This document shows positions 8,197 to 16,687 of a DNA stretch of 44,498 nucleotides, one piece after another. The notes beneath the pieces were generated by a model. It did not search any database. It had not been told where the DNA came from and saw only the letters and a program-made list of their open reading frames with translations. Within the stretch, counting starts at the first letter, position 1, and each line of letters starts with the position of its first letter. This DNA is from Streptococcus agalactiae ATCC 13813 (GTDB lineage Bacteria > Bacillota > Bacilli > Lactobacillales > Streptococcaceae), in the NCBI RefSeq assembly GCF_000186445.1, contig NZ_GL636070.1:1597737-1642234 (forward strand), read 5' to 3'. Made by a program: the position numbers and the translations under genes.

Positions 8197-9432
8197 ATGG
8201 CGCTTAAAGAATTAACAGCTAAAGAGTTCGAAAGTTATTCAGGAAATTACGATTTACAATCGTTTATGCAAACCCCTGAGATGGCAAAGCTTCTAAAAAA
8301 ACGTGGGTATGACATTACCTACATGGGCTACCAAATCGATGGGAAAATGGAAATCATCAGTATTGTTTATACCATCCCAATGACTGGTGGACTTCATATG
8401 GAAGTCAATTCTGGTCCAGCCCATTCCAATTCTAAATATCTGAAACATTTTTATAAAGAACTACAGAACTATGCCAAATCTCAGGGCACTTTAGAATTAT
8501 TAATTAAACCTTATGATACCTACCAAGAGTTTACTGGTGAAGGTGAGCCTAAAGGTGCACCGAACACTTATCTTATTGATGACCTGACTAGTATAGGTTA
8601 TCACCACGACGGGCTTCATATTGGTTATCCTGGCGGTGAACCTGATTGGCATTATGTTAAAAATCTAGAAGGTATCACTCCTCAAAATCTTCTTAAATCT
8701 TTCTCTAAAAAAGGACGCCCCTTGGTTAAGAAAGCCATGTCTTTTGGTATAAAAATACGTGTCCTCAAGCGGGAAGAACTACATATCTTTAAGGATATTA
8801 CTTCTTCTACTTCTGATCGCCGGGACTATATGGATAAATCTCTAGATTATTATCAAGATTTTTATGATAGTTTCGGAGATAAGGCGGAATTTGTCATTGC
8901 AACTCTAAACTTTAGGGAATATGATCATAACCTACAATTAAATGCAAAGAAATTGGAAGAACAGATTACAGTCCTTGATAATCACCATCAAAATAATACA
9001 GATTCTGCCAAATACCATCGTCAACGTACTGAGCTTGTCAATCAACTAGCTAGTTTAGATAAACGTCGCAAAGAAGTCGAACCTTTTATTCAAAAATTTG
9101 GAAATCAAGATGTTGTTTTAGCTGGTAGCCTCTTTATTTATAGTCCTAAAGAAACTGTCTATCTTTTCTCTGGCTCATACACAAAATTTAATAAATTTTA
9201 TGCGCCTGCAGTTCTTCAAGAATATGTTATGCAAGAGGCTTTAAAGCGTCAATCAACTTTCTATAATTTTTTAGGTATTCAAGGAAATTTTGATGGTTCA
9301 GATGGCGTACTTCGCTTTAAACAGAATTTTAATGGTTACATTGTTCGTAAAATGGGTACTTTCCGCTACTATCCAAATCCATTAAAATATAAGAGTATTC
9401 AATTACTAAAAAAAATCTTACACCGAACATAA
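8197..9432 (+). CDS. Third FemABX-family aminoacyltransferase
   Basis: A 411-residue Fem-like protein directly after murN, with ribosome site AGGAAAGGA and the same overall plan: two transferase domains and a charged helical arm near 245-300 (KKLEEQITVLDNHH onward). It is clearly more diverged than murM and murN are from each other: the IPRGPIMDYS block is replaced by MEVNSGPAHSNS, and the C-terminal block reads GIQGNFDGSDGVLRFKQNFNG. This is the FemX/FemA-like branch seen in several streptococci. It could act at a different bridge position or serve as an alternative ligase; the specificity is not visible. A strong terminator follows at once, so it closes the operon. Confidence 0.8.
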   Translation: MALKELTAKEFESYSGNYDLQSFMQTPEMAKLLKKRGYDITYMGYQIDGKMEIISIVYTIPMTGGLHMEVNSGPAHSNSKYLKHFYKELQNYAKSQGTLELLIKPYDTYQEFTGEGEPKGAPNTYLIDDLTSIGYHHDGLHIGYPGGEPDWHYVKNLEGITPQNLLKSFSKKGRPLVKKAMSFGIKIRVLKREELHIFKDITSSTSDRRDYMDKSLDYYQDFYDSFGDKAEFVIATLNFREYDHNLQLNAKKLEEQITVLDNHHQNNTDSAKYHRQRTELVNQLASLDKRRKEVEPFIQKFGNQDVVLAGSLFIYSPKETVYLFSGSYTKFNKFYAPAVLQEYVMQEALKRQSTFYNFLGIQGNFDGSDGVLRFKQNFNGYIVRKMGTFRYYPNPLKYKSIQLLKKILHRT

Positions 9433-9460
9433 AAAATAAGCTTACATAAGCTTATTTTTT
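9431..9460 (+). terminator. Terminator of the fem operon
   Basis: A 13-bp perfect stem (9431-9443 with 9448-9460) has an ACAT loop and ends in six T residues. The 5' arm begins in the stop codon of the third fem gene. Confidence 0.85.
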
Positions 9461-9512
9461 ATGCATTATAGAAAGCAACATTTATTTCTTTACTATTATT
9501 GTTTACACAAAT

Positions 9513-9528
9513 AATAACGTTCGTTATT
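9513..9528. promoter_or_regulatory. Palindrome upstream of pyrD
   Basis: AATAACG-TT-CGTTATT is a perfect 7-bp inverted repeat with a two-base centre. It is centred about 75 bases before the predicted pyrD transcription start, where an activator or repressor could bind. The protein is unknown. The minus strand contains the CGAAC core found in lactococcal PurR boxes, with two mismatches to that consensus. Confidence 0.4.
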
Positions 9529-9561
9529 TAGCGAAATTTTATTACCAATATCATTATTTTC

Positions 9562-9590
9562 TTGCCGCTCTGTTAATCAAGTGATAAAAT
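9562..9590 (+). promoter_or_regulatory. pyrD promoter
   Basis: TTGCCG (9562-9567), 17 nt, then TGA-TAAAAT (9582-9590) make an extended -10 promoter. The expected RNA start is near 9597, about 22 bases ahead of the ATG. Confidence 0.55.
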
Positions 9591-9618
9591 AGTAAAAATT
9601 TATCTTCAGGAGGATATT

Positions 9619-10551
9619 ATGGTATCGCTAAAAACGGAAATTGCTGGTTTTAGTTTTGACAATTGTTTGATGAATGCAGCGGGTATTTATTGTATGACTA
9701 TGGAAGAGTTATTAGCTATTGAAAATTCTGAAGCTGGTTCCTTTGTTACAAAAACAGGTACCCTTAAAGCTAGAGATGGAAACCCTCAACCACGTTATGC
9801 AGATACTGACTGGGGATCAATTAATTCTATGGGACTCCCTAATAAAGGCATTGACTATTATCTTGATTTCGTGACTGAATTACAAGATCAAGACAATAGC
9901 AAAAATCACGTTTTATCATTAGTAGGTTTATCACCAGAAGAGACACATATTATTCTTAAAAAGATTGAAAACAGTAGTTACAATGGCCTAATAGAGTTAA
10001 ATTTATCGTGCCCAAATGTTCCTGGAAAACCTCAAATTGCTTATGATTTTGAAATGACTGACCTCATCCTTTCAGAAATCTTTAGCTATTATCAAAAGCC
10101 TTTGGGCATCAAATTACCACCTTACTTTGATATCGTTCACTTTGATCAAGCAGCTACAATTTTTAACAAATATCCTTTAGCTTTTATTAACTGTGTTAAT
10201 TCTATCGGAAATGGACTTGTTATTGATGATGAAACTGTCGTTATAAAGCCTAAAAATGGCTTTGGAGGTATCGGTGGGGATTTTATCAAGCCTACCGCCT
10301 TAGCTAACGTCCATGCTTTCTACAAACGTTTAAATCCTTCAATTAAAATTATCGGAACAGGTGGTGTTAAAAACGGCCGTGATGCCTTTGAACACATTCT
10401 ATGTGGAGCTAGTATGGTCCAAATCGGAACCGCTTTACAAAAAGAAGGACCAGAAATTTTTCAGCGTGTAAGCAGAGAGTTAAAAGAAATAATGGCTGAT
10501 AAAGGCTATCAATCATTGGAGGATTTTCGAGGACAACTTAATTACCTTTAA
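9619..10551 (+). CDS. pyrD: Dihydroorotate dehydrogenase, class 1A (fumarate-dependent)
   Basis: A 310-residue soluble flavoprotein that oxidises dihydroorotate to orotate in pyrimidine synthesis, with fumarate as electron acceptor in this class. The catalytic base is the cysteine of [14 protein letters not shown] (Cys131), and KTGTLK near residue 45 contributes the FMN-contacting lysine. [19 protein letters not shown] near 250 is the phosphate-binding end of the TIM barrel. Cysteine rather than serine as base and the short N-terminus separate it from the membrane class 2 enzymes. AGGAGG lies five bases before the ATG. It stands alone between two terminators, away from other pyrimidine genes. 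Confidence 0.95.
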   Translation: MVSLKTEIAGFSFDNCLMNAAGIYCMTMEELLAIENSEAGSFVTKTGTLKARDGNPQPRYADTDWGSINSMGLPNKGIDYYLDFVTELQDQDNSKNHVLSLVGLSPEETHIILKKIENSSYNGLIELNLSCPNVPGKPQIAYDFEMTDLILSEIFSYYQKPLGIKLPPYFDIVHFDQAATIFNKYPLAFINCVNSIGNGLVIDDETVVIKPKNGFGGIGGDFIKPTALANVHAFYKRLNPSIKIIGTGGVKNGRDAFEHILCGASMVQIGTALQKEGPEIFQRVSRELKEIMADKGYQSLEDFRGQLNYL

Positions 10552-10556
10552 AAATA

Positions 10557-10587
10557 ATAAAAGAGCAAACCTTGTTTGCTCTTTTAT
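10557..10587. terminator. Bidirectional terminator between pyrD and small membrane gene
   Basis: An 11-13-bp stem (10557-10569 with 10575-10587) with loop CCTTG has T residues on both strands, so it can stop pyrD from the left and the convergent gene from the right. Confidence 0.85.
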
Positions 10588-10594
10588 ATTGATT

Positions 10595-10792
10595 TTACCA
10601 ATCTTTATCAAATTCACGTTCTTCACGTTCCTCGGGCGTTAAATCATCCTTTACAGGCTTTGTTATGATGTTTCCTTCATTATCTACTTTAGGTTTTATC
10701 GTATTCATATATAACTTTAACAGAGCTATCTTTATAATGGCAATAATAACAAAAGCAATAAGGATAATTAATATTATAGCTTTTTCTGACAT
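10595..10792 (-). CDS. Small single-pass membrane protein
   Basis: A 65-residue protein with a hydrophobic helix (about 5-28) followed by a charged tail containing LTPEEREEREFDKDW. No family is recognised. The ATG at 10790-10792 was chosen over an in-frame TTG four codons earlier because AGAGAGG abuts that TTG with no spacing; the gap from AGAGAGG to the ATG is 12 bases, somewhat long. It has its own good promoter and shares a terminator with pyrD, which supports a real gene. It probably sits in the membrane with the acidic tail in the cytoplasm (few positive charges precede the helix, so orientation is uncertain). Confidence 0.65.
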   Translation of the reverse strand: MSEKAIILIILIAFVIIAIIKIALLKLYMNTIKPKVDNEGNIITKPVKDDLTPEEREEREFDKDW

Positions 10793-10830
10793 TCTCTTTC
10801 GCAACCTCTCTTTTAACTTATCTTTTAGGA

Positions 10831-10859
10831 ATTATAACATCACAATTAAGATAATTCAA
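10831..10859 (-). promoter_or_regulatory. Promoter of small membrane protein gene
   Basis: TTGAAT (10854-10859), 17 nt, and a perfect TATAAT (10831-10836) on the minus strand; the RNA would start near 10824 with a leader of about 32 bases. Confidence 0.62.
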
Positions 10860-10930
10860 GGGTATGCTCTAACACATTTGAAACTCTAAATTCCTTTGAG
10901 CTCTCTAGTCGTTTATTGAGTATTGGATAT

Positions 10931-10976
10931 AAAAAAGAACCTTGTCGCTATCAATAAACATTGATATGACAAGGTT
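10931..10976 (-). terminator. Terminator of the HU gene
   Basis: An outer 9-bp stem (10938-10946 with 10968-10976) encloses an inner 7-bp stem (10949-10955 with 10960-10966), followed on the minus strand by TCTTTTTT. It lies 12 bases after the HU stop. Confidence 0.82.
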
Positions 10977-10988
10977 TTTCTAGACGAA

Positions 10989-11264
10989 TTATTTAACAGC
11001 GTCTTTAAGAGCTTTACCAGCTTTAAATGCTGGAACTTTTGATGCTGCAATTTCGATTTCTGCACCAGTTTGTGGGTTACGACCTTTACGAGCTGCACGT
11101 TCACGAACTTCAAAGTTACCAAAACCGATTAATTGTACTTTTTCACCTTCAGCAAGGTAATCTGCTACAGCTGCAAAAACTGCATCTACTGCTGCTGCTG
11201 AATCTTTTTTAGTTAATTCTGTAGCTTCTGCTACTTTTGCAATTAAATCTTGTTTGTTAGCCAT
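10989..11264 (-). CDS. hup: DNA-binding protein HU
   Basis: A 91-residue HU protein, the histone-like dimer that bends and compacts the nucleoid. The beta-arm [24 protein letters not shown] includes the intercalating proline, and the body [18 protein letters not shown] is the classic HU signature. GGAGG lies ten bases before the ATG. In streptococci this single-copy HU is essential and abundant; the strong -35 and the private terminator fit high expression. The leader carries an inverted repeat. Confidence 0.96.
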   Translation of the reverse strand: MANKQDLIAKVAEATELTKKDSAAAVDAVFAAVADYLAEGEKVQLIGFGNFEVRERAARKGRNPQTGAEIEIAASKVPAFKAGKALKDAVK

Positions 11265-11290
11265 GTTAACAAATCCTCCAAATAAATTCT

Positions 11291-11311
11291 AAACTTATAC
11301 AACATAAGTTT
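11291..11311. repeat. Inverted repeat in HU leader
   Basis: AAACTTAT-ACAAC-ATAAGTTT is a perfect 8-bp inverted repeat with a 5-base loop. It falls between the predicted transcription start (about 11316) and the ribosome site, so it could be an operator or a 5' hairpin of the HU mRNA. Confidence 0.5.
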
Positions 11312-11322
11312 TAACAGATTAT

Positions 11323-11351
11323 ATGATATCTAAAAAAAGGCTTAAGGTCAA
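11323..11351 (-). promoter_or_regulatory. HU gene promoter
   Basis: TTGACC (11346-11351), 17 nt, TATCAT (11323-11328) on the minus strand. A perfect TATAAT at 11318-11323 overlaps but has no correctly spaced -35. Confidence 0.55.
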
Positions 11352-11366
11352 GTATTTAAAGTCATT

Positions 11367-11969
11367 TTAGGGCTTTTTCTTAAAAATATCGAAACTAAAA
11401 TTATCGTTTACTAAATCAATTGCAGTCGCTTTCAAATAAATACCTTCTTTATTTTTTAAATCTTGCAAATTAATATTAATAACCGATTTTTTAGGTTTTA
11501 TATCTACAAAGTTTGGCAATTTATAAGATGATTTTATATATTGTAACACATCTTTTTCTGGAAGCGGAAGAGTTCCTACTGAAAATGAGGTCACTTTAAG
11601 TTGAACAGCGCCATTTGTTAAACGATAAGGTTCAAAATAGATGTATAAAGGCACTTCATAACCTAATAATTGATAAGAGCCTTTAAATAGTATAGAAGAT
11701 GAAGCAGCATAAATCTTATAATTCATCTTCTTAGTTTGATATTGTTTTAAATAAAGTGCAATTGTCTTATTCAGTTGCGACTTATTGGTCGTAAAAGTAC
11801 CTACTTTTACTTTATCTTGTACCCCAGTCGAAATTTTTCCTGTATTAGGCTCACGTACTTGAATTAAGCGACTTGCAATCACTGCTGTGAAGGAAAGGTT
11901 AATTGCCAACAATAAGAGAAATGCCCATTTCCAGAAATTTAAATTACGGCCAGTTTTTTCTTGTTTCAT
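11367..11969 (-). CDS. YpmS-like membrane-anchored protein (DUF2140)
   Basis: A 200-residue protein with a short cytoplasmic start, one hydrophobic segment (about 13-33) and an extracellular domain, matching the YpmS/DUF2140 family of firmicutes; function unknown. It begins inside the end of the lipase gene (26-base overlap) after GGAGAAAATAA, so the two are coupled. The constant pairing with a YpmR-like GDSL lipase suggests they work together at the cell surface, which is inference. No terminator separates it from the HU promoter. Confidence 0.8.
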   Translation of the reverse strand: MKQEKTGRNLNFWKWAFLLLLAINLSFTAVIASRLIQVREPNTGKISTGVQDKVKVGTFTTNKSQLNKTIALYLKQYQTKKMNYKIYAASSSILFKGSYQLLGYEVPLYIYFEPYRLTNGAVQLKVTSFSVGTLPLPEKDVLQYIKSSYKLPNFVDIKPKKSVININLQDLKNKEGIYLKATAIDLVNDNFSFDIFKKKP

Positions 11970-12783
11970 TTATTTTCTCCATAACGGCGTTAGACATGAT
12001 TTGATAGCCAATATTATTGGGATGAAAATGGTCTCCAGTAAAGAGAGCATCATTAGTGATGCTTGCCTGACTATTTGATGACTCTGTAATACCCTCTTTA
12101 CCATTTATTCCCTTATAAAGGCGGTCATTAATTGGGACAAAATAAACATTTTCTGAAGCATCAACTACTTCTTTTGTAGCTTTATTCCAATTATCAATAA
12201 CGGTTTGCATTTTAGTTAATTGTGGAAAGTTTAGGTAAAAAGGATTATAAATGCCTAAAACATAAATAGGCAATTTAGGATTATCTTGTCTTGCTTTTGC
12301 AAGGATTTCTTTCAAACGTTCCTTATATGCTTCTGCTGGTTTCTCAAAGGAATTTAGTGATAAATGACTGAGCTCTTTACGAATAACAGCCAAGACATCA
12401 TTACCACCAACAGTTAGCGTCAATAAATCAGCTTTCTCTAAATCTTTTTCGATTTGAGGATCTGTCGTCATACGTTTTAAAATTTGTTGACTAGTATTCC
12501 CAGACACACCATAATTAACAGAAGTCACTTGGTAAGAGTATCGATTATGGAGTGATTCTGATAGCAGTGGGACAAAACCACCTTGAGAGGTTGTATCGCC
12601 CACACCTTCGGTCAGAGAATCTCCAAGAGCAACATAGTTAAGTGGGATAACTTTCTTTGTTAGGAAGTCTTTTTTTGTTAATTTAGGATTTGATTTTGGA
12701 ATGATCAAGGAAAAAATCCCAAAAGATAAAAGAAGACTTACCAGAAAAAAAGAAAGTCCGGTAAGTATTTTTTTCTTATTCAT
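11944..12783 (-). CDS. GDSL-type lipase/acylhydrolase (YpmR-like)
   Basis: A 279-residue SGNH hydrolase with an N-terminal signal anchor (about 5-28). The catalytic serine lies in [10 protein letters not shown] (Ser56), the oxyanion block is TVGGND, and the Asp-His pair is GDHFHPNN near the C-terminus, so the triad is complete. It should cleave an ester on the outer face of the membrane; the substrate is unknown. The ATG at 12781-12783 overlaps the DegV stop by eight bases (ATGAATAA). The frame stays open further upstream inside degV, but MNKKKIL followed by the hydrophobic stretch is the natural start. There is no clear Shine-Dalgarno, consistent with coupling to degV. Confidence 0.85.
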   Translation of the reverse strand: MNKKKILTGLSFFLVSLLLSFGIFSLIIPKSNPKLTKKDFLTKKVIPLNYVALGDSLTEGVGDTTSQGGFVPLLSESLHNRYSYQVTSVNYGVSGNTSQQILKRMTTDPQIEKDLEKADLLTLTVGGNDVLAVIRKELSHLSLNSFEKPAEAYKERLKEILAKARQDNPKLPIYVLGIYNPFYLNFPQLTKMQTVIDNWNKATKEVVDASENVYFVPINDRLYKGINGKEGITESSNSQASITNDALFTGDHFHPNNIGYQIMSNAVMEKINETRKNWP

Positions 12784-13612
12784 AACGAACCATAACAGCA
12801 AATGCATCCTCACCAGTATGAGTTTGGATGATTGAGCCAGTTTCTAATACGGATATAGGAGCACCTAGAACAGCTAGTTTTTCTTTAAAGTTATTAGCCA
12901 TATCAGCTTTACCACAGTAGGAGATGCCAATTTCAGCAATTTTTCGTGTTTGGGCACTTTCAACAAAATTATCTAACCATTTGCTGAAGGTCTTTAGACC
13001 ACGACCTTTAACAATCGGTACTAATTCATGGTTTGTTAGCTCCATAATTACTTTTATGTTAAGCAATGAACTTAGGAGACCTGTTACACGTCCAATACGA
13101 CCACCTTTTACTAAATTTTCAAGGGTCGATACGCCAATAAATAATTCTGACTTCTGGCGTACTTCTTCCACACGAGCCAAAATTGTATCTAAATCAGCTC
13201 CCTCTTTAGCTAATTTCGCGGCTTCTACAACCTGGAATTTTTGACACTGGTCTGTAAAAGTAGAATCAATAACTGTAACATCTGCACCAGCAATATTAGC
13301 TCCCTGGCGTGATGCTTCAATAGTTCCTGATAGTGTATGCGTTAAATGAATTGCAATGATATGTTCCGCACCTTCATTCATTAATTTTTCATAAATTTCT
13401 GCAAAAACACCTACAGGCGGTTGACTTGTTTTTGGCAATTCCTTACTTCCACGCATTAGGTTCAAGAATTCCCCTTGTGCTTTTAAGTCATTGTCTGAAT
13501 ACAAGGTACCATCTATCATAACTGACAAGGGAACAACTGTAATGTCAAGCTCTTTAATAAGTTCTGGTTCAATGGTAATGGAAGAATCCGTTACAATTTT
13601 GATTTTACTCAT
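12776..13612 (-). CDS. DegV family fatty-acid-binding protein
   Basis: A 278-residue DegV/FakB-type protein. These bind a fatty acid in a deep pocket and present it to the fatty-acid kinase FakA. The N-terminal KIVTDSS (residues 5-11), the THTLSGT loop near 90 and GGRIGR near 170 are the ligand-contacting blocks. A GDSL acylhydrolase follows in the same operon, which fits a lipid-related role, though that link is inference. The start follows AGGATAGG closely. Which fatty acid is bound cannot be told from sequence. Confidence 0.88.
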   Translation of the reverse strand: MSKIKIVTDSSITIEPELIKELDITVVPLSVMIDGTLYSDNDLKAQGEFLNLMRGSKELPKTSQPPVGVFAEIYEKLMNEGAEHIIAIHLTHTLSGTIEASRQGANIAGADVTVIDSTFTDQCQKFQVVEAAKLAKEGADLDTILARVEEVRQKSELFIGVSTLENLVKGGRIGRVTGLLSSLLNIKVIMELTNHELVPIVKGRGLKTFSKWLDNFVESAQTRKIAEIGISYCGKADMANNFKEKLAVLGAPISVLETGSIIQTHTGEDAFAVMVRYE

Positions 13613-13656
13613 ATCCTATCCTATTCTATACTATACTTTAATATTTCAATACCCTT

Positions 13657-13665
13657 ATTATAACA
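13657..13665 (-). promoter_or_regulatory. Extended -10 promoter of the degV operon
   Basis: TGT-TATAAT on the minus strand, about 45 bases before the degV ATG. No good -35 is seen at 17 nt, which an extended -10 can tolerate. Confidence 0.42.
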
Positions 13666-13702
13666 AAATTTAAGTGTATCAACATTAATTTCTCCTAACA
13701 AT

Positions 13703-13734
13703 GTTAGCTTTTTAAAGACGTTACCAAAGCTAAC
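13703..13734 (-). other. Hairpin over the recN stop codon
   Basis: GTTAGCTTT (13703-13711) pairs with AAAGCTAAC (13726-13734) across a 14-base loop; the arm at 13726-13734 covers the recN stop codon. There is no T-tract after it, so it is a doubtful terminator, perhaps a 3' stabiliser of the operon mRNA. Confidence 0.35.
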
Positions 13735-15388
13735 TACCAAGTAATTCTTTAGCTTGAGTACGTGCAGTGTCTGTTACATTGTTTCCTGCCAACATTTTAG
13801 CGATTTCTTCTACACGTTCTTCATAGCTTAAAAGCCTTACCGTTGAAACTGTTGAAGAGTCACTGGAAATTTTTTCAATAAAATATTGGTAATCCGCTAT
13901 TGCAATAACCTGAGCTAAATGAGAAATTGCTAAAACTTGTCCATGACTACCAATCTTGTGAATTTTTTGAGCAATAGCCTGGGCCACGCGACCAGAAACT
14001 CCTGTATCCACCTCATCAAATACAATGGAAGTTTTATCTTCCTTACGTGAAAAAGTAGATTTAATAGCTAACATCAATCGAGATAACTCTCCTCCTGAAG
14101 CCACTTTTACCAATGGCTTAAAGCCCTCTCCGGGATTCGTTGAAATATAAAATTCAACGATTTCGTTCCCTTCTTTATTAAATTTTCCTTTTGTAAATTG
14201 AACTTGGAAATCAGCTTTCTCCATATAAAGCTCTGTTAATTCTTGTTTGATTTCATTTTCCAATTGTTTAGCTAGCTTATGACGCTCTAAACTTAATTGA
14301 TTTGCTGATTCAATCAAATCGTGTTCTAAAATCTTTAATTCTTTTTCTAAAGCATCTGAGGACTCTTCACTACCTGTCAATAGACTATATTCTTTAGTAA
14401 TGTTATCAAAATAGTCTAAAACATCATTCACATCACCGCCATATTTTCGCGTTATTGTGTTAATAACATCTAGTCTATTTTCAATTTCTTGTAGTAAACC
14501 AGCGTCAAAATCTAAATCATCGATAACGTCACCTAAACGTTTAGTAACTTCTTCAATAACGTAGTAAGCTTCTGAAAGATTGGTGGAAAGATCTTTATAT
14601 TCTCGATCAAATTCTTCTAAAGCCATAAGGTCATTCATTGCAGAACGAACATTCAATAAACTTGAAAACTCTTCGTTATCTAACATAAGATATGCATTTG
14701 TCAAAGTATCTGCAATATTCTTATGATTCATTAATTTATCACGTTGCTTGAGTAGCGTTTGATCTTCATCTAATTTAAGGGCTACAGACTCAATTTCTGC
14801 TATTTGAAATTCTAGCATTTCAATACGTGATTTATTCTCTTGTTCATTTTTTTGCTTATCCAATACGCGTTTACGAAGCTGACGATAAGCATCAAAAAGA
14901 CTTTGATAACGTTCTTTTATGACATTAAATTCTGTATTACCAAATTCATCTAACATCAGAATGTGCATGTTAGGTTTCATTAGTTCCTCTTGGTCATGTT
15001 GACCATGAATGTCTACCAAATAATGCCCCACAGCTTTTAGTGTTGACAAATTCACCATTTGCCCATTAATTCGACTAACGCTGCGCCCATTTTGAAAGAT
15101 TTCTCGGCGAATAATTAATTCATCTGCTAATTCAATGCCATTTTCTTCCAATAATTGGACTAATGATTGATTTTTTTCAACAGAGAAAAATCCTTCAATT
15201 TCTGCTTTGTTAGCACCATGGCGAATCACTTCAACGCTAGCACGGGCTCCTAACATCATATTCATAGCATCAATAATGATAGATTTCCCTGCACCAGTCT
15301 CACCAGTTAAAACAGTCATTCCTGTTTCAAAATTAAGTGAAATTTCTTCGATAATAGCGAAATTCTTAATAGAAATTTCTAAAAGCAT
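13730..15388 (-). CDS. recN: DNA repair protein RecN
   Basis: A 552-residue SMC-like ATPase that acts early in double-strand break repair. Walker A is GETGAGKS (29-36); the Walker B end TSIVFDEVDTGVSG lies near 460 after the signature SGGELSRLMLA, and the middle is a long charged coiled coil. Length matches the family. It begins 11 bases after argR behind AGAGGACC and is the last gene of the xseA operon. Its place next to argR is common in firmicutes and does not imply arginine control. Confidence 0.96.
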   Translation of the reverse strand: MLLEISIKNFAIIEEISLNFETGMTVLTGETGAGKSIIIDAMNMMLGARASVEVIRHGANKAEIEGFFSVEKNQSLVQLLEENGIELADELIIRREIFQNGRSVSRINGQMVNLSTLKAVGHYLVDIHGQHDQEELMKPNMHILMLDEFGNTEFNVIKERYQSLFDAYRQLRKRVLDKQKNEQENKSRIEMLEFQIAEIESVALKLDEDQTLLKQRDKLMNHKNIADTLTNAYLMLDNEEFSSLLNVRSAMNDLMALEEFDREYKDLSTNLSEAYYVIEEVTKRLGDVIDDLDFDAGLLQEIENRLDVINTITRKYGGDVNDVLDYFDNITKEYSLLTGSEESSDALEKELKILEHDLIESANQLSLERHKLAKQLENEIKQELTELYMEKADFQVQFTKGKFNKEGNEIVEFYISTNPGEGFKPLVKVASGGELSRLMLAIKSTFSRKEDKTSIVFDEVDTGVSGRVAQAIAQKIHKIGSHGQVLAISHLAQVIAIADYQYFIEKISSDSSTVSTVRLLSYEERVEEIAKMLAGNNVTDTARTQAKELLGS

Positions 15389-15399
15389 AAGGTCCTCTA

Positions 15400-15873
15400 C
15401 TAATCTTTTTTCTCCAACATTGCAATCATTGATTGACGAATGTAATCAGCATCTGCTTCTGATTTTGCAATCAAAAGGAGACTATTATCGTCAGCTGTCA
15501 AACTAAAAATATGTTCTTGACAATGTGACATTATGAAGGTTTTAATTAATTGACTGTTACCTGGTATAACATTCATATTGATAAATTGCTCTAAACCTAG
15601 TAGCTTATCTGATATTGATAAAATACTTGTTTTAATAGGCTTTGCCACAGCAGTTGTAAAGATAGGGTCGTTTTCATTTGACAAACCGTAAATATAGCGA
15701 CCTTTTGCTGATGGCACTTTTATAATGCCAATTTCATTCATATCACGTGAAATAGTTGCTTGAGTTAGAGTTACCCCATAAGCTTCCAATCTGCGTAACA
15801 ACTCATGTTGTGTTTCAACAGCATGGTTAAGAACAATTTGCTTAATTAAATTTAAACGTTCACTCTTCTTCAT
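15400..15873 (-). CDS. argR: ArgR/AhrC-type arginine regulator
   Basis: A 157-residue regulator with an N-terminal winged helix (TQATISRDMNEIG, with Ser42-Arg43 as DNA-reading residues) and the C-terminal hexamerisation domain. In most ArgR proteins the arginine site carries a GTIAGDDT-like loop; here the matching stretch is FSLTADDNSL (123-132), keeping the two aspartates (128-129) but losing the glycine-threonine lead and the following threonine. Streptococci usually carry several ArgR paralogues that act as hetero-oligomers, so this recN-linked copy may depend on a partner for effector sensing. It overlaps tlyA by 14 bases. Confidence 0.88.
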   Translation of the reverse strand: MKKSERLNLIKQIVLNHAVETQHELLRRLEAYGVTLTQATISRDMNEIGIIKVPSAKGRYIYGLSNENDPIFTTAVAKPIKTSILSISDKLLGLEQFINMNVIPGNSQLIKTFIMSHCQEHIFSLTADDNSLLLIAKSEADADYIRQSMIAMLEKKD

Positions 15874-16687
15874 TTTTCTTAAATTCCTTATGTGCTTTTT
15901 CTATAACATCTTGTATTTGGTCAAACACAAGATTTTGTGGATCTTGACACTTTTGCAAATGCATTAAAAACTCAATATTTCCATGTCCACCTTGAATGGG
16001 CGAAAAATCAAGATGTTTAACCGTATATCCATAATCTTTCGTGAAATTGGTCACTGTTGTCAAAACCTTTTCATGAACCAACTTGTCTTTGACAATACCA
16101 TTTTTACCAATTTGCTCACGACCTGCTTCAAATTGTGGTTTAATTAATGCCACTACTTGTCCACCATCCACTAAAATTTCTTTTAGAGCTGGCAAAATCA
16201 AATTAAGAGAGATAAATGAGACATCTATCGATGCAAATTCAGGCAGTCCCTCCTTGAAATCTTCTTTTTGGGCATACCTAAAATTATATTGTTCCATAGA
16301 ACGAACACGATGATCCTGACGTAACTTCCAAACTAATTGATTTGTTCCTACATCTACTGCGTAAACTAAACGCGCTCCTGATTGTAGCATAACATCAGTA
16401 AACCCACCCGTAGAGGCGCCAATATCTATAGTTAGCTTATCTGCAACTGAAATTTCAAAAACTTGTAAAGCTTTTTCTAATTTCAATCCACCTCTACTAA
16501 CATATTTTAGTTTTTCACCTTTTAGTTTTAATTCAGTATCGTCTGCAACCTTTTCGCCTGGTTTATCATAACGTTCTCCATTGATAACGTTAATCACCAG
16601 TCCTGCCATAACACCACGTTTCGCTTGCTCTCGTGTATCAAAAAGTCCCTGTTTATAGGCAAGAACATCTACCCTCTCTTTAGCCAT
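15860..16687 (-). CDS. tlyA: TlyA family rRNA 2'-O-methyltransferase
   Basis: A 275-residue protein with an N-terminal S4 RNA-binding domain (1-65) and a Rossmann methyltransferase with SAM motif DIGASTGGFTD (88-98). Catalytic-type lysine and aspartate blocks follow (YAVDVGTNQL, SFISLNLILPAL, ALIKPQFEAGR). TlyA proteins methylate ribosomal RNA ribose and were once called haemolysins; haemolytic activity is not implied. The ATG overlaps the ispA stop by eight bases. Confidence 0.9.
   Translation of the reverse strand: MAKERVDVLAYKQGLFDTREQAKRGVMAGLVINVINGERYDKPGEKVADDTELKLKGEKLKYVSRGGLKLEKALQVFEISVADKLTIDIGASTGGFTDVMLQSGARLVYAVDVGTNQLVWKLRQDHRVRSMEQYNFRYAQKEDFKEGLPEFASIDVSFISLNLILPALKEILVDGGQVVALIKPQFEAGREQIGKNGIVKDKLVHEKVLTTVTNFTKDYGYTVKHLDFSPIQGGHGNIEFLMHLQKCQDPQNLVFDQIQDVIEKAHKEFKKNEEE

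Noticed and set aside
11318..11323. Perfect TATAAT in the HU upstream region
   Set aside because: No -35 at a workable distance; the overlapping TATCAT fits TTGACC at exactly 17 nt.
12924..13244. A 106-codon plus-strand open frame inside degV
   Set aside because: Shadow of the degV frame; the minus-strand protein carries all family motifs.
13695..13706. CTAACA-A-TGTTAG palindrome after recN
   Set aside because: The one-base loop cannot form a hairpin and no T-run follows.
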